A DNA stretch of 64,000 nt from Planctomycetota bacterium (GTDB lineage Bacteria > Planctomycetota > Planctomycetia > Pirellulales > UBA1268), in assembly GCA_003669585.1 (NCBI GenBank), contig QWOQ01000008.1:124001-188000 (forward strand). The letters run 5' to 3'. The position numbers and the translations under genes are program-made. Below, piece by piece: positions 54,974 through 62,823 of this stretch. The notes below the pieces were generated by a model. The model had not been told where the DNA came from and did no database searches. It saw nothing but the letters and a program-made list of their open reading frames with translations. Within the stretch, counting starts at the first letter, position 1. Each line of letters opens with the position of its first letter.

Positions 54974-56968
54974 TCATCGAACGGAGCGATTACGGTCCAA
55001 GGCTGCCCGCTCCTGCCAGCGGAGCACGCGAATCGTGGCGATTGTCGCCACCATGATCTGCATCGAAAGCGCGGCGATCGGAATCCATATGGCCGGGTCG
55101 TATTCGCCGAGATTCTGCCAAAAGTCAGGCACTCCAGGGCCCTCGCTCCGGCAACCGCGATGGGACCAGTAGAGCGGCGAAAAGAGCATGGCGAGGATTT
55201 TGAGCAGCCCGCCCTTGATCGGCAGGATCGTTGCTCCGAGCAGGATCTGGGGCGTGATCAGGAGCGGCACCGCGAGCACCCCCTTGTCGGTTGATCTGAC
55301 GCAGGCCGAGACGATCAGGCCGATCGTCGCGCAGGCGACCGCTGCGAGCCAATTGCAGGTGCCGGAGACGACGGCGCTTCGCCGATAGATCGCGGCGGGC
55401 GCGTCACCGCCGAACGCCTCGCGGAGCATGAGTCCCAACTCCACGGTGGTTGTGAAGATCGCGATCTGCGCCGCGAGCACGACGGCGAGCGCCGCGACCT
55501 TGGCGATCACATAGGCGATGAACCGCAGGCCGTGCCGACGTTCGAGGTCGAGCATCGGCCGCTCCTTGACGATCTCCCTGAATCCCGTCACTAACCCGAG
55601 GATGACCATGCAGATGCTCATCAGCGAGAGCCACTTGAATGTGCCACCCGGATCGATGATTTCGTTCTCCGGCGCGACAGGAACCGTGTCAGTCAAGGCG
55701 TCGCGAACGAGCCGCGTGGTGCACGGATCCCGCAGATGGGCGAGTATCTTTGGCTGGCTGTCGAGGAAGACCCGAATCTGACCGGGAATGCTGGCGTCCT
55801 GCTCGCCGACAGAGTCGGTGGCGATCGCCTGCGACACCTCACCCCACACATCTGCCAGCACCGACTTCTCGCCAGGGTCGAGAAACCGCGTCAGCATGAG
55901 CGGAGTTTGGAACTTCGTGGCGGAAAAGCCGGCGAGCACAACGGTCGCGAGCACGAGCGGCAGAAGGATATTCATGCAGATGCCGACACGGTCTCGCAGT
56001 GCTGTCTCAAGTTCCCGGCGGAAGAACGTGGCGAACTGGCGAGCGAAGCCGGGAATGGAGACAGCGGCGAGAGAGGCCACCCTCTCCGCGGTCGCGCTAA
56101 CAGCCTTGTCACCAACCGTCTTGTCGGCTTTCTGGGCCTCCGTCACCCGGCGGTCTGCTGCTTCTCGTTCCTGCCAGCGGGCCGACCAGAAGCCGAGCGG
56201 CTTGTCCTCAATGGCGACGTAGACGTCGGCGAGCCGATACACGCCGAAGTGCTCCAGGGCTTCCACGCGGGAGCCAAACCACACCACCTCGCCGTGTCCC
56301 AGAATGAGAAGCTTGTCGGCCTTGTCGACGTTGTCGAGGTGGTGTGTGACCGCGACCACGGTCGTGCCGACCCGGGCACGTTCGGCAAGGAGCGTCATGA
56401 TCCTGGCCTCGGTGGCCGGATCGAGGCTGGACGTTGCCTCGTCGATCAAGAGCAGGCCCGGGGCGGCGAGCATTTCGGCCGCCAGACTCGCCCGCTTCAT
56501 TTCGCCACCGGAGAGGTTGCCGATCGTCTCGCGCCGCACGCTGTCGAGACCGACGTCGGCGACGACCCGATCGATTGCGGCCCGCCGCTCCGTCGCCGAC
56601 GCTTCTGCTGGAAGTCGTACCTCCGCTGCATAGTGGAGCGCCCGCTCGACCGGCAGGGCTTCTGGATTGACGTCCCGCTGGGGCACGTAGCCGATCGCTC
56701 CGCGGAGCGAGTCAGCTTCCCCAAACACGTCATGCCCGCCCACGAGCAGCCGGCCGGCCGAGATCTCCCTTTCACCAAGGATCGCTCGCACGAGCGTGCT
56801 CTTGCCCGCCCCGCTGGGACCAAGCAAGCAGACAAAGTCACCAGGCTTGATACGGAAGCTCACATCCTTGAGAAGTGCCTTCCGCCCCCGGCCGTTACTC
56901 GCATCGGGCACCGACATCGTCACGTTGTCGGCAACGACCGAAAGGCCTGTCTGTGCGGCGTGCTTCAT
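54974..56968 (-). CDS. ABCG-like transporter half: ATPase fused to ABC-2 permease
   Basis: A 664-residue protein. The N-terminal ATPase has Walker A G-P-S-G-A-G-K-S-T at 50-58, signature L-S-G-G-E at 152-156 and Walker B L-L-L-I-D-E near 171. It is followed by a linker (about 255-310) and an ABC-2 type permease of about six helices (330-350, 455-475, 495-520, 550-575, 580-600, 635-655). The order ATPase-then-membrane is that of the ABCG/White family and is common in planctomycetes for lipid or drug export. The gene is divergent from the acyltransferase at 57102, with 133 bases between starts. Substrate is unknown. Confidence 0.85.
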   Translation of the reverse strand: MKHAAQTGLSVVADNVTMSVPDASNGRGRKALLKDVSFRIKPGDFVCLLGPSGAGKSTLVRAILGEREISAGRLLVGGHDVFGEADSLRGAIGYVPQRDVNPEALPVERALHYAAEVRLPAEASATERRAAIDRVVADVGLDSVRRETIGNLSGGEMKRASLAAEMLAAPGLLLIDEATSSLDPATEARIMTLLAERARVGTTVVAVTHHLDNVDKADKLLILGHGEVVWFGSRVEALEHFGVYRLADVYVAIEDKPLGFWSARWQEREAADRRVTEAQKADKTVGDKAVSATAERVASLAAVSIPGFARQFATFFRRELETALRDRVGICMNILLPLVLATVVLAGFSATKFQTPLMLTRFLDPGEKSVLADVWGEVSQAIATDSVGEQDASIPGQIRVFLDSQPKILAHLRDPCTTRLVRDALTDTVPVAPENEIIDPGGTFKWLSLMSICMVILGLVTGFREIVKERPMLDLERRHGLRFIAYVIAKVAALAVVLAAQIAIFTTTVELGLMLREAFGGDAPAAIYRRSAVVSGTCNWLAAVACATIGLIVSACVRSTDKGVLAVPLLITPQILLGATILPIKGGLLKILAMLFSPLYWSHRGCRSEGPGVPDFWQNLGEYDPAIWIPIAALSMQIMVATIATIRVLRWQERAALDRNRSVR

Positions 56969-57101
56969 CGGTGACCGAAGAGGAGAGGGGGAGAATCATT
57001 CCACCGGGATTGGAAACGGAATTGTAGCAGTGGGCATCGGACACACGGCAAGATACACTTGGTCTCCCAGCATACTCCAGTGACGACCAGCAGTCTACCT
57101 C

Positions 57102-58691
57102 ATGGCACAGCGACGCACCGATCTCGACGCCCTGCGCAGCTTCGCCATGCTGCTGGGGATCGCACTCCACGCCTCGCTCAGCTTCTTCGCGTTTCCCTGG
57201 CCCGTCCACGACACGCAAGGCAGCGATCTGCTGCCGCTCTTTCTGGTGGCGATCCACGGCTTCCGGATGCCGCTGTTCTTCCTGCTCAGTGGCTATTTCA
57301 CGATGCTTGTCTACCGCCGCCGAGGGCTCAAGAGCCTGCTTGAGCAGCGGTTCACGCGGATCTTCCTGCCACTGGTGATCGCGGTCGTGACGATCATGCC
57401 GCTCGACATGGCGATCGGGCGGTTTGCCCATCGCACGATCCGCCCGGAGCCAGCCATCGAGGAGATTCTCACAGGCGACGAGGCCGCCGTGCGCCAGAGG
57501 CTCGCTAGGCCGGGCGCAGTCGCAAGTAAAGATGCCTTCTACGGCCTCACGCCGCTGGCTTGGGCCACGCTGGACGGCGATCCGGCGGTCGTGGCCGCAG
57601 TGCTCGATGCCGGTGCCGACGTCAATGAGCGTGACGGCAGCGGGAACACGCCCCTGCACGTGGTCGCCTACTTCGGCCGCGATGCGGCGGGCCGAGTGCT
57701 CGTGGAGCGAGGGGCTGACGTGCTCGCGAAGAACGTCGCCGGTCGGCTGCCGGCGGCGGTCATGGCGTTGCCAGCTGAATTCGCCGCCGAATGCGCACCG
57801 CTCGTCGGCCTGAACACGCTCGGAGTGGACGACGTGCTGCGGGGACGCGAGCGGCTCCGGGACATTCTCCCCACGGGCCCGAACGCGGAAGGCACCTTCG
57901 GCGGCCCGCTGGATCGGATGACACTCGGCTGGTCGCGGGCCCTGTCGTCGGAATGGCTGCGGCTGCGCGTCGGCTCGTGGTCACTCCACCTCGTCGACAC
58001 GAACGTGTTCGAGCACCTCTGGTTCCTCTGGTTCCTCTGCTGGCTCGTGGTCATCTTCGCGGTGCTCGCCGTGACAGGCCTCCTGCCATCGGGCCGCGGC
58101 CGCGCGTGGCTTGTGGCCGCGTCGTACCTGCCGCAGATGGTGATGGGCATGTCGCTGGCGGGATTCTACGGACCTGACACCTCGCTCGGACTCCTGCCAA
58201 AGCCCCACGTGCTCGGGTATTACGCCTGCTTCTATTTCTATGGCGTCGCCACGTTCGCGGCGGAGGGTATCGACACGCGACTGGGCCGGCACTGGAAGTT
58301 TCTCCTGCCGGCGGCGGCGGTGCTCTTCGTGGCCGGACTCGCGACGATGAACGATCGGCTCCTCGCCACCATCCTCCAGCCCGCCTACGCCTGGACGATG
58401 GCACTGGGGCTCATTGGCCTGTTCTGCCGTCTGTTCCCGTATCCCCGCCCAGCGGTGGCGTGGCTGGCCGACGCGTCGTATTGGATGTATCTCGTCCACG
58501 TGCCGCTGGTGATGGCAGCCCAGCTGCTCGTCCGCCAGTGGCCGCTGCCCGCGGAAGTAAAGTTCGTCATGATCCTCGCCACGGTGACGCTGCTCCTGCT
58601 TGCGAGCTACCGCTGGTGCGTGCGTTACACTCCGATCGGCAGCCTGATCAATGGGCCACGAGCGTTGCCCGCGGACAGTCAGGCCCGTTAG
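57102..58691 (+). CDS. Acyltransferase-3 membrane protein with internal ankyrin repeats
   Basis: A 529-residue protein. Residues 1-110 are the start of the acyltransferase_3 fold (R-R-T-D-L-D-A-L-R-S-F-A-M-L-L-G-I, then P-L-F-F-L-L-S-G-Y-F). Residues of about 116-225 are not membrane but ankyrin repeats (G-L-T-P-L-A-W-A-T-L-D-G-D-P, then D-G-S-G-N-T-P-L-H-V-V-A-Y-F-G-R-D-A-A-G, then D-V-L-A-K-N). From about 290 onward further helices resume, including W-L-A-D-A-S-Y-W-M-Y-L-V-H-V-P near 457, the conserved end region of the family. The ankyrins sit in the loop after helices 2-3. The gene is convergent with the next, overlapping its end by four bases. Substrate is unknown. Confidence 0.8.
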   Translation: MAQRRTDLDALRSFAMLLGIALHASLSFFAFPWPVHDTQGSDLLPLFLVAIHGFRMPLFFLLSGYFTMLVYRRRGLKSLLEQRFTRIFLPLVIAVVTIMPLDMAIGRFAHRTIRPEPAIEEILTGDEAAVRQRLARPGAVASKDAFYGLTPLAWATLDGDPAVVAAVLDAGADVNERDGSGNTPLHVVAYFGRDAAGRVLVERGADVLAKNVAGRLPAAVMALPAEFAAECAPLVGLNTLGVDDVLRGRERLRDILPTGPNAEGTFGGPLDRMTLGWSRALSSEWLRLRVGSWSLHLVDTNVFEHLWFLWFLCWLVVIFAVLAVTGLLPSGRGRAWLVAASYLPQMVMGMSLAGFYGPDTSLGLLPKPHVLGYYACFYFYGVATFAAEGIDTRLGRHWKFLLPAAAVLFVAGLATMNDRLLATILQPAYAWTMALGLIGLFCRLFPYPRPAVAWLADASYWMYLVHVPLVMAAQLLVRQWPLPAEVKFVMILATVTLLLLASYRWCVRYTPIGSLINGPRALPADSQAR

Positions 58692-60733
58692 TACCGGTGG
58701 TCGTCGGGATCGTAGTCGGGCGACAGAACGACGTTTCCCTTTGGATCAGCGACGTACTTGAATCGCTGGTCCACCAGCCGCCTGAGAAGCCGCGACCGCA
58801 CGATCGTCGAATAGAATTCCCTGAATGTGTCGCCCTTGCCCTCGAGCGGCTTCTCGGAGGCAAACATGAACATCGGCAGCAGCATCTCGTCCTTGATCGT
58901 CTCGTTGTGCCAGACGTTTTGAGGTGGATCGAACGGGTTTCGCGGGTTGGCGGAGGAGTTGTCGAAGGAACACTCTGCCTCGAACCGCGTGCCGGCTGGA
59001 AATCGGCGGGGCTGCTTGAGGTTGTAGGGTGACTGCCAGTTGTAGTCCCACTGCGGCACCCGCAGGAGAAGAAGTGGCTGCTTCTCGCCCGGCAGCGTGG
59101 CTCTGAGCTCGACCCATCGCGCCAGTTGGTGGGTGTGGGGCACGACGCCCACGAAATCCGCATCCTGGGGAAGCGTCCAGCTGCCGCGGACGCGGAAGTC
59201 AGTGACGCTCGGCGGCACCACCGCAAAATCACCGGAGAGATAGATCATGTTCATCACTCTGAGCGGCGGCGGCTTCTCGAGCCAGAGACCGATCCGGCTC
59301 GACTCGGTCTCGAGTTTTCCGGTACGGACGTAGTGCACCTGAGCCGAGATGTCACAGCCCGCCGGGATCACCATGGCCGCATCGTCGGGAGCGACTGTCG
59401 CCCGGACTCCGGGCACAAACCCAGTCACGAACGCGGCCCGCGGCTGCCCGTCTTCGCGAACGGGCGGCACCCGAAACCCGATGCCGTGCGAATCCTGAAA
59501 GCCTCCCGCCCGGTCATCGGGATGGCTGAAGCCGTCGCGGCCGCCATGCTCCCGCACGGCTTGCTCGGCCGTCTCCCGCGGCAGGTGGCCGACCAAAGCG
59601 TGGTGCACCGTCTTGCGGTTACTGGGCAGGAACTGGATCGCGCGGACCCGCAGATCCTCGTCGCGATTGAGCGGAAACATGATGTTGCGGTAGACATCGT
59701 TGCCGTCAGATCCCAACTGGGTGAGCTCCGGCTGTTCGAGGACGATGTCGGGTGGGCCGAGATCCTCCTGGAAGAGCGAATAGTCGGGCAGCGGCTGGAG
59801 TTGTGGAGTATCGGCGGCGTTGCCCTCCGGCTTGCCGGCCGCCACCCACGCCCGCAGCATGGCGACTTCGGCGGCAGTCGGCGGCTTCGTCCCCATGAAA
59901 TCAAGGTCACTCTCGATCTGCGCCGGCGGCATCCGTCGGGCGGCGATCTCCTCGAGGCCGAGTTCGACCCACTCGACGGCGTCGTCGTAGCTGAGAAGGC
60001 TGAACGGGCCGGCCTGGCCGGGACTGTGGCACTTCTGGCACTGAGTGTGCAGGAAGGGGAGGACGTCCCTGAAGAACGTCGGCGTGTGCTTCGCCAAGGC
60101 CGAGGCACTCGACGCCGGTCGCTCCGGGCGATCGATAGGGCAGCCCGCAGCCTTGGTCCGCGGTTCGCGGATCTCGCGGCCGGCGAGAAGATCCTGGATC
60201 GCTTTGGCGAGTTCCGGCTTGGCATCGCCGGGCGTCATCACGCCGCGGATCTTGTAGCGGTTGTTGATCCGACCCGCGTAGCGGATCCTGCGATCACGGT
60301 CGACGAGCACCACCTCGGGCGTGATCGTCACATCGAGCGCCGCGGCGAGCGTGAAGTTGGTGTCGTGGTGGATCGGGAACGTGATGCCGTAATCCCTGCG
60401 GTACACCTCGACTGTGGCGGGGTTGTCGCCTTCGCAGATGACGCCCACGAAGCGGATGCCCTGGCCACCGAAATCGGCAGCCAACGCACTGAGCACGGGA
60501 GCATATTCCTGAGCGAGCGGGCAGGCGGGATGGAGAAACGCGAAGCAGACGGCCCGGCCGGCGGGACCGAGGAGATCGGCGAACGAAATGGTGCCGCCAT
60601 CGTCCACCCGCACCGTGAGACTGTCCGCCGGCAAGGGCGTCTCGGCCGCCACAGTCGGGCTGGCGACAAGGCACGACAAGAGCCACACCAAAGCACATGT
60701 CCGCAGCATAGTAGTCAGCATAACCAATCCCAT
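58688..60733 (-). CDS. Redoxin / cytochrome-c / copper monooxygenase fusion protein
   Basis: About 681 residues, exported (hydrophobic leader at 9-29). Residues 35-190 are a peroxiredoxin/TlpA-like domain with a single candidate peroxidatic Cys71 (H-P-A-C-P-L-A). A CxxCH heme site lies at 232-236 (C-Q-K-C-H, then S-P-G-Q-A-G-P-F). Residues of about 350-670 resemble copper type-II ascorbate-dependent monooxygenases, with H-H-A-L-V-G-H-L near 379, S-A-Q-V-H-Y near 463 and V-P-H-T-H-Q-L near 532. In planctomycetes this combination is recurrent. Several ATG starts lie within the first 10 residues (60733, 60721, 60709). It ends four bases inside the convergent acyltransferase gene. Confidence 0.78.
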   Translation of the reverse strand: MGLVMLTTMLRTCALVWLLSCLVASPTVAAETPLPADSLTVRVDDGGTISFADLLGPAGRAVCFAFLHPACPLAQEYAPVLSALAADFGGQGIRFVGVICEGDNPATVEVYRRDYGITFPIHHDTNFTLAAALDVTITPEVVLVDRDRRIRYAGRINNRYKIRGVMTPGDAKPELAKAIQDLLAGREIREPRTKAAGCPIDRPERPASSASALAKHTPTFFRDVLPFLHTQCQKCHSPGQAGPFSLLSYDDAVEWVELGLEEIAARRMPPAQIESDLDFMGTKPPTAAEVAMLRAWVAAGKPEGNAADTPQLQPLPDYSLFQEDLGPPDIVLEQPELTQLGSDGNDVYRNIMFPLNRDEDLRVRAIQFLPSNRKTVHHALVGHLPRETAEQAVREHGGRDGFSHPDDRAGGFQDSHGIGFRVPPVREDGQPRAAFVTGFVPGVRATVAPDDAAMVIPAGCDISAQVHYVRTGKLETESSRIGLWLEKPPPLRVMNMIYLSGDFAVVPPSVTDFRVRGSWTLPQDADFVGVVPHTHQLARWVELRATLPGEKQPLLLLRVPQWDYNWQSPYNLKQPRRFPAGTRFEAECSFDNSSANPRNPFDPPQNVWHNETIKDEMLLPMFMFASEKPLEGKGDTFREFYSTIVRSRLLRRLVDQRFKYVADPKGNVVLSPDYDPDDHRY

Positions 60734-60772
60734 TGCGATCACGTGGTCGTCGCCCCACCGATCATATCGTCC

Positions 60773-61270
60773 TTATGCCGCCGAGAGAGTTTTTCGATCG
60801 TCGCCTCCCGTCTGCACGCCCTCTGGCAGGCTCTCGAACCACTCCAGCCACCCGTAGGCCGTTGAGCGTGGCACCTTGAAGAACCTTACTAGAGCCACGC
60901 CACTATAGTCAAACCGGACATGTAGATATACGGCCAAGATCCTACGCTGGTTTTTCATGACCACCTTTTGGATCGTGGCGTCATCTGGCTTGGCGAAGTG
61001 GGCGAGCTGGCACTTCAGTTGGCGTTCGAGAATCTCCGCCTCCACCTTCATGCGTTCCCGTTCGCGGCCATACAACTCGATCAGGGGCCGGAGTGTCTTA
61101 CGGCTGGTGTCTTGGGTGAACGCGAGCACGACTCCGAGAAACTTTGTCTGCCAGTCGATATTTTCCAACCAATAAGCGACGTCTGCCTGCGCGAAGGCGT
61201 CTTGGAGGAGGATGCCTCGGGATTCGGCCTCGCGTAGAAGTTCAGCCAGCCGGTACGTGTTGTCGGCCAT
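60773..61270 (-). CDS. Unrecognised 165-residue protein with C-terminal HTH-like segment
   Basis: I do not recognise the family. The first 110 residues are helical and charged (A-E-L-L-R-E-A-E-S-R-G, then a hydrophobic L-G-V-V-L-A-F-T segment, then L-Y-G-R-E-R-E-R-M-K-V-E-A-E). The final third reads D-Y-S-G-V-A-L-V-R-F-F-K-V-P-R-S-T-A-Y-G and then W-L-E-W-F, which looks like a helix-turn-helix. ATG 61270 is chosen over a GTG at 61288. It ends 40 bases ahead of the redoxin gene on the same strand and starts 43 bases inside motif copy B. Codon choice looks real, but I would not exclude a remnant of a mobile element. Confidence 0.5.
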   Translation of the reverse strand: MADNTYRLAELLREAESRGILLQDAFAQADVAYWLENIDWQTKFLGVVLAFTQDTSRKTLRPLIELYGRERERMKVEAEILERQLKCQLAHFAKPDDATIQKVVMKNQRRILAVYLHVRFDYSGVALVRFFKVPRSTAYGWLEWFESLPEGVQTGGDDRKTLSAA

Positions 61271-61312
61271 AAATTGGTGGCACTGCACGAACTGCTGCTG
61301 GAATCGCTGGAC

Positions 61313-61345
61313 TGACCTGACCCCCCTTAAACAGCACCACTTTCA
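61313..61345 (+). repeat. About 32-bp motif, copy B
   Basis: TGACC followed by a C-rich stretch and the same 20-mer as copy A (61326-61345). The orientation matches copy A. After the 20-mer the sequence changes (TTGAGAGT here, GAGAGAGA in copy A). It lies 15 bases before the end of the final DUF1501 gene. Confidence 0.75.
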
Positions 61346-61359
61346 TTGAGAGTCCTGCT

Positions 61360-62823
61360 TCACGCCAGCACTTCCTGAATCACGTGTCCGTGAACATCGG
61401 TGATCCGGCGTTCGGTGCCGTTGAAGTAGTGGGTGAGACGTTCGTGGTCGAGACCGAGGAGGTGGAGAATGGTAGCGTTGAAATCGTAGAGCGTCTTTAC
61501 ATTGTCGGTTGCCTTCCAGCCGAGTTCGTCGGTGCTGCCGATGCTGATACCGGGCTTCACACCGGCACCCATGAGCCAGCAGGTGAAGCCTTCGATGTTG
61601 TGATCGCGGCCTGTGCCGTTCGCCTGCATGAAGGGCAGGCGGCCAAACTCGGTGCACCAAACGACCAGCGTCTTATCGAGCATCCCGCGTTGCTTCAAAT
61701 CGCGCAGCAGGGCGGCAGTGGGTTGGTCTAGGATTTCGGCATGGGTGCCGTGGCTGCTCACGATATTGGAGTGGCTGTCCCAGTTCAGTTTTCCACCGCT
61801 GGCGAAGGCGCCGTTGAAAAGCTGCACGACGCGCACGCCCTGCTCCAGCAGGCGTCGGGCGAGCAGGCAGTTGCGGGCGTATTCGGCTTTGATGGTGTTG
61901 CTGGACGTCGCGCCGTAGGTTTCGAGCGTTTTGACGCTCTCGCCTTTGAGGTCCATGAGGCCGGGGATGCTGCTCTGCATGCGCCCGGCGAGTTCGTAGC
62001 TGCTGATGCGGGCAGCGAGGTCGGTGTTGTCTGGATGTTGTGCCAAATGCTCGCCGTTCAGCGTGGCGAGCAGGTCCACGGCGGCGCGGCTGGCGCTCTC
62101 TTTTGCGGAGGCACGGAGATTCTGCGGCGGTTCGTCGGCGCTGAAGGCGGTGCCTTGAAAGGTGGCGGGCAGGAAGCCGCTGCCCCAGTTGTTCGGCCCG
62201 GCTTGCGAACGTCCGCGCGGGTCTGCGATGGCGACGAAGCTCGGCAGGTTTTCATTGAGCGTCCCGAGCGCGTAAGTCGTCCACGCACCAAGGCTGGGAT
62301 AACCCTCGAAGGTGAAGCCGGTGGAGAGAAAGTTCTCCGCCTGGGTGTGGGCGCTGTTCTTCGCGGTGAGCGAGTGGATGAAGCAAATGTCGTCAGCCAG
62401 CCCCGCGAGATGTGGCACGAGGTCGGAAATCATCTTGCCGCTCTGACCGCGTGGTTTGAAGTCCCAGAAAGGTTTTGCGAGACTGCCGATGGGGCCTTCA
62501 AACGTCACCTTCGGCGCATTCGGCGGCACTTTCCCGTGCTGTTTATAGAGCTCCGGCTTGTAGTCGAACGTATCGAGGTGGCTGACCGCTCCGGCGCAGA
62601 AGATCAACAGCACCTGCTCCGCCTTCGCAGGAAAATGTGACGGTCGCGCGGCAAATGGGCGTGCAGGGTCAAATTGTGGACGAATCGGCTGCGGCTTGTT
62701 TTCGACGGCAAGCAATCCCTCGCGCGAGAGCAACTGCGCTAGTGCGAATCCACTGGCGGAGGCGGCGAAGTTCCCGAGGAAACCGCGACGGCCGAGAGGC
62801 TGGGTGTGGGTAGTGAATGTCAT
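61360..62823 (-). CDS. DUF1501 protein, Tat-exported
   Basis: A 487-residue DUF1501 protein. ATG 62823 overlaps the stop of the preceding PSD1 gene (ATGA), so translation is coupled. The leader has G-R-R-G-F-L-G-N-F-A-A-S-A-S-G (Tat). Landmarks: C-A-G-A-V-S-H-L-D-T-F-D-Y-K-P near 83, with Ala-Gly in place of the usual Gly-Gly-Pro, E-F-G-R-L-P at 392-397 and G-R-D-H-N near 405. It is the partner of the truncated PSD1 gene. It differs in subtype from the DUF1501 copies of the first 50 kb. Confidence 0.9.
   Translation of the reverse strand: MTFTTHTQPLGRRGFLGNFAASASGFALAQLLSREGLLAVENKPQPIRPQFDPARPFAARPSHFPAKAEQVLLIFCAGAVSHLDTFDYKPELYKQHGKVPPNAPKVTFEGPIGSLAKPFWDFKPRGQSGKMISDLVPHLAGLADDICFIHSLTAKNSAHTQAENFLSTGFTFEGYPSLGAWTTYALGTLNENLPSFVAIADPRGRSQAGPNNWGSGFLPATFQGTAFSADEPPQNLRASAKESASRAAVDLLATLNGEHLAQHPDNTDLAARISSYELAGRMQSSIPGLMDLKGESVKTLETYGATSSNTIKAEYARNCLLARRLLEQGVRVVQLFNGAFASGGKLNWDSHSNIVSSHGTHAEILDQPTAALLRDLKQRGMLDKTLVVWCTEFGRLPFMQANGTGRDHNIEGFTCWLMGAGVKPGISIGSTDELGWKATDNVKTLYDFNATILHLLGLDHERLTHYFNGTERRITDVHGHVIQEVLA

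Noticed and set aside
55736..56974. 412-residue open frame on the plus strand across the ABC transporter gene
   Set aside because: It is antisense to a protein with intact Walker A, signature and Walker B motifs. Long antisense frames are expected where third positions are G/C, and it has no recognisable domain.
56895..57659. 254-residue minus-strand frame over the start of the acyltransferase gene
   Set aside because: It is the shadow of the acyltransferase coding strand; composition is low-information and no start signal precedes it.
59126..60865. 579-residue plus-strand open frame
   Set aside because: Antisense to the redoxin/heme/copper fusion gene, which has leader and motifs. The plus-strand product is Arg/His/Glu-rich with no motif.
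61741..62640. 299-residue plus-strand frame across the last DUF1501 gene
   Set aside because: Antisense to a clear DUF1501 protein; Gly/Ala/Arg-rich with no motif.
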